DNA of 64,000 nucleotides from Baylisascaris procyonis (lineage: Eukaryota; Nematoda; Chromadorea; Rhabditida; Ascarididae), in NCBI GenBank assembly GCA_037389465.1, contig JAZARR010000164.1, positions 3,044,501 to 3,108,500 of the forward strand, given 5' to 3'. The translations under genes were made by a program, and so were the position numbers. Each line of letters begins with the position of its first letter. Position 1 is the first letter of the stretch. Below, piece by piece: positions 61,191 to 64,000 of this stretch. The notes beneath the pieces are model-generated. The model saw nothing but the letters and a program-made list of their open reading frames with translations. It had not been told where the DNA came from and searched no databases.

Positions 61191-62165
61191 TTGATAATAG
61201 AATATGTCATGCGCTTGGTCTGACAGTCTGCAGTGCCGAAAGTGAAGCCTAGAACCCTTAAAAAGTCTGTAACCTTTCTTTTTGTTTAATAGCGACTGAA
61301 GAAATCATCCGCGGACGTAACCCGGACCATCGGCTTTACTTGAATGAATGAAGCGTTTGGTGATCTAAACGAGTAATTACATGCAAAGATTTCTGAAGAA
61401 ACGGCATCGTGCATGCTTTTCCTCCCTTAAAGTTGCCTTTACTATAAGGTGTACCACGTGATGTCATTCTGTCTTCCAGTTATGAATGTTATGCGCTGAT
61501 AATGTTGGTTGAATTATGCTTCAGGTGTATCTGATGGCATTGGTAGCGGTGGGCGAAAGTATACGCAATAGCTGAGCTATTTGCTATTAAACTGGAAGCC
61601 ACGCTTTCAGTTCTGTTTCCCGAAAAGTGTTTTTAATTGCTACAGAACGATGCTTATCGTTTGGGGCTTCAGCCATTGTAAGGCTTCATGAGGCCTTAAA
61701 TTTTCTTTAATTTTCATCTTCAAAGACAAAGATAACGCATTTATCAGGTATTCTTCCATTGAATGGAAAGTGGAAATACGATTTGGACCTTTGTGAAAAA
61801 GAGTTCACCAAGTGAAGAGGCAGAGCAAATTTTTCCGGATTTATTGCTGGATTGTAGACATTGGATGCCTATTCATCAGCGTATATAATCAGGAATGATA
61901 CTCATACCTCCCGATCCTGTGCTATTGGATTTGAATTTCCGGCGTTTTAAGTTCGATCGCGATCATATTACTTGATTTGTTGCAATATGCCGAACTTATC
62001 AACTCATGAAGTTTTTGCTGCTGTTCATCGTTCAAACGTTCGTTGTTTTGGATCGTGTGTTCAGTGCCTCCTCTCCTCCGACTCTGTGCGTCGACCGGTA
62101 CTCGTGATGAAATCAGCTTTAATGATCTCTGATGTTGAGCTTTTCATCTTGCATATTTTATTTTG

Positions 62166-62348
62166 TCACGTTGTTATGGATTTGTTATCTTGGATGTGCC
62201 TAGTGGCGTGATGTTCACTATGGTCTCTTCCCGAAAGTCCTTTCGTCTCCTCTAAATAGACTTGGAAAGTGTTCTTTGTGATTGCGTTTACAACTGCTCT
62301 ACTGCGATTCATAACGAATCCACGACGATATGCTGCATAGGTATTACA
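62166..62348 (-). CDS. Candidate terminal exon, unrecognised
   Basis: A CACTTTCAG acceptor opens 60 codons reading CNTYAAYRRGFVMNRSRAV, then NAITKNTFQVYLEETKG, to a TGA. Composition and acceptor are good. An internal GTGAAC donor after Asp-His is possible, so the stop may not be used. The family is not recognised. Confidence 0.4.
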   Translation of the reverse strand, partial: CNTYAAYRRGFVMNRSRAVVNAITKNTFQVYLEETKGLSGRDHSEHHATRHIQDNKSITT

Positions 62349-62589
62349 CTGAAAGTGCAAGTGGTTTACTTATATGAATCTTTCGAACCACACTTGTGCA
62401 CATGAATACACGTTTCATACACTTTTTATTACGAGTTAGAAAACGAATTCAACAAATAAGGGATGACATAAATGTGAGGTGAAGGTGTTGAGAGGAGGGT
62501 AATGGTAAGGGCTTGAATAAGAGCTACATAGCAAAAGAGTTTTTATGAGGTGATCTTGTTAAAATGTTCCTGTCCAGCATATATGTCGT

Positions 62590-62823
62590 CTATTTGTTGG
62601 GGTCTTGAGAACTCCTTTTTTTTTTCAAGGGAGAAATATCCAGGTGTTGCAGAAGGAAGGTGTTTTGATCAGGAGGTGGCTGTGACTCTTTTATGGTGAA
62701 TAGAAGACGGTACCTACTCCCCACCAAAGGGAGGTCGATGGGGATGGGAGGCTCCTTCAGCATCAAAAGATGGTCAGATTGAATGTGAAGATTGGTGATT
62801 GATTCAAGAGGGAAATACAACAT
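62590..62823 (-). CDS. Candidate coding exon, unrecognised
   Basis: Seventy-seven open codons containing LKEPPIPIDLPLVGSRYRL and ending KKKRSSQDPNK before TAG. A GTAGGT donor after Leu-Val-Gly could end the exon earlier. The Cys-rich frame at 62804-62926 overlaps its start in a different phase. Confidence 0.4.
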   Translation of the reverse strand: MLYFPLESITNLHIQSDHLLMLKEPPIPIDLPLVGSRYRLLFTIKESQPPPDQNTFLLQHLDISPLKKKRSSQDPNK

Positions 62824-62926
62824 CTATTAGTGTTACACATATAGGCTTGGCTCCACATTTCTTGCCCAAGCATGTCTCGGTTTTCATCTTGCAGAATTGT
62901 AGAAATGGGCAGTGGTGATGTTCACA
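62804..62926 (-). CDS. Candidate Cys-rich exon, possibly secreted
   Basis: After a CTATTTCAG acceptor the frame reads DCEHHHCPFLQFCKMKTETC and then GKKCGAKPIC, with closely spaced cysteines typical of an extracellular disulfide-bonded module. An in-frame stop follows. The same strand is open without the acceptor back to about 63010 (contains QLPKHLCEYNKGRF). The module type is not recognised. Confidence 0.4.
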   Translation of the reverse strand, partial: CEHHHCPFLQFCKMKTETCLGKKCGAKPICVTLIDVVFPS

Positions 62927-63299
62927 GTCTGAAATAGAAAGATGTCTAAAACGTCCTTTGTTGTATTCGCACAAATGCTTTGGCAGTTGTTTATATGGGG
63001 TGCCTACCAATCACATAGCTATAATCTCCTGAACGATCAAACAATGTCTTCTCTAAGTTATAAAGCGACTTTTGAGTGGCATACCTGATTCACATTCGTC
63101 CTGTCAAAAGTATCAACTATGCACTTAACGTGTTTTTTGAGAATTAGAAAATTACTACGTCAAGGTTAGAAAATTTTCCCCAGTAACTTCACTGTCAGAA
63201 TGTCCTGTTCACTGCGTTTACCAGTAATTAATTACAAGTACTTGGACAACTTTATTTATTCAGGTATTTGCAGTTAAGTCTTAAAACGCTCATGTTATC

Positions 63300-64000
63300 T
63301 AGGGTAGCCAGTAATAGGGGCGGCCCCGGCGAAATGAAGTGGCGCCGACCCCAACGAAGTCAGAAATTCGAACTCCGGCCTCCGACTGTGTAAAAACGAA
63401 ATCGACACTTCCTGTTTGCCATTTCGAAAAGAAAGATTGGTCAACTGCCTGACCCCGAATTCTTAGGCAAGGAGTCAACCCCGGATTCGACTCCAGAGGT
63501 GACTTCCTGATTTTCTTTTTGACGTTTCACTTCAACAGCTACAAATGATGTCACCAATAGAGAGTACCAGAAGAAATGCTATGCGGCGTTCGCGGTACAT
63601 ACAACAAACGCGCTAGCAGATTCTAAACAGAATAAATAGAACCCTCCTTCAGAAACAACTGTAATTTGAAGGTCATAAATGTTGCAAGGTAGTAAATTCT
63701 TTTGTAGGGAAAAAGAAAAAAGTCGAGATGGCGGCCTACGGAGGAAGAGGAAGGGATGGGGGGGGGGAAGTGGGGCTCAGTGGCTAATATACAAAGCAGG
63801 CGAAACAAATGATCACAGGGAGTGGCCGATGCGCGAAAACGCGGGGTTTTGTAAGCCTGTTGGCTCCGTTGCCTGCGGCCGCTATGGAGCGGCGGCCGAA
63901 CCTCTATTTGGTACCTTGTTGGCACCCGCGAGAGCTTCCTTTTTGGAGCGATTGCTCCCGAATGGCGCTTTTGGGTCCTTTGACCCAGACGATAGTTGGA
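63300..64000. other. GC-richer, repeat-like tail of the window
   Basis: A base-composition shift compared with the flanking sequence, with B-box-like TTCGAACTCC and TTCGACTCC sequences at about 63368 and 63488, a G-run at about 63760, and no supported gene. The 100-codon minus-strand frame at 63623-63925 has a repeat-like composition. This may be an interspersed repeat cut by the window edge. Confidence 0.3.

Overview
This window looks like nuclear DNA of a nematode, probably a parasitic one with long introns. Coding exons are short. They are cut by AT-rich introns with pyrimidine-rich TTTCAG/TTGCAG acceptors and GTAAGT/GTGAGT-type donors, and the predicted proteins are eukaryotic. There are no bacterial operons. 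The genus cannot be fixed from the sequence. All gene models were assembled by hand from splice signals, reading phase and remembered family alignments; nothing was searched against a database.

Three genes are well supported. (1) A plus-strand gene of eight exons, 22634-46444, encodes a 486-residue C2H2 zinc-finger protein with a glutamine tract and four fingers. (2) A minus-strand PP1-like serine/threonine phosphatase, about 40607-31548 in eight exons, lies entirely inside the 13.7-kb intron of the zinc-finger gene. It keeps the catalytic motifs and carries a basic, serine-rich C-terminal tail of about 125 residues. (3) A plus-strand RAD1 gene (9-1-1 DNA-damage clamp subunit) of seven exons, 54916-60874, gives 281 residues, almost the same length as human RAD1.

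Between and around these lie less certain pieces. A minus-strand multi-exon gene (about 55742-50628, product not recognised) starts opposite RAD1 intron 1 and runs leftward with consistent splice phases over two blocks. A separate minus-strand last exon lies at 56179-56271, also in RAD1 intron 1. More minus-strand exon-like pieces lie at 47.9-49.0 kb and 60.6-63.0 kb. The left 22 kb holds only scattered candidate exons (a possible complex I accessory subunit at 4.6-4.8 kb; phase-bounded plus-strand exons at 9.9, 18.05 and 20.9 kb) and a decayed Ty3/gypsy-like fragment at 20.05-20.46 kb.

Non-coding structure includes a long TA microsatellite (29.92-30.07 kb), a near-perfect hairpin at 36.15 kb, a GC-rich hairpin at 37.18 kb, and a tandem duplication touching a phosphatase splice acceptor at 38.66 kb. 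The main theme is dense interleaving of genes on opposite strands: one complete nested antisense gene, and RAD1 interdigitated with minus-strand exons.
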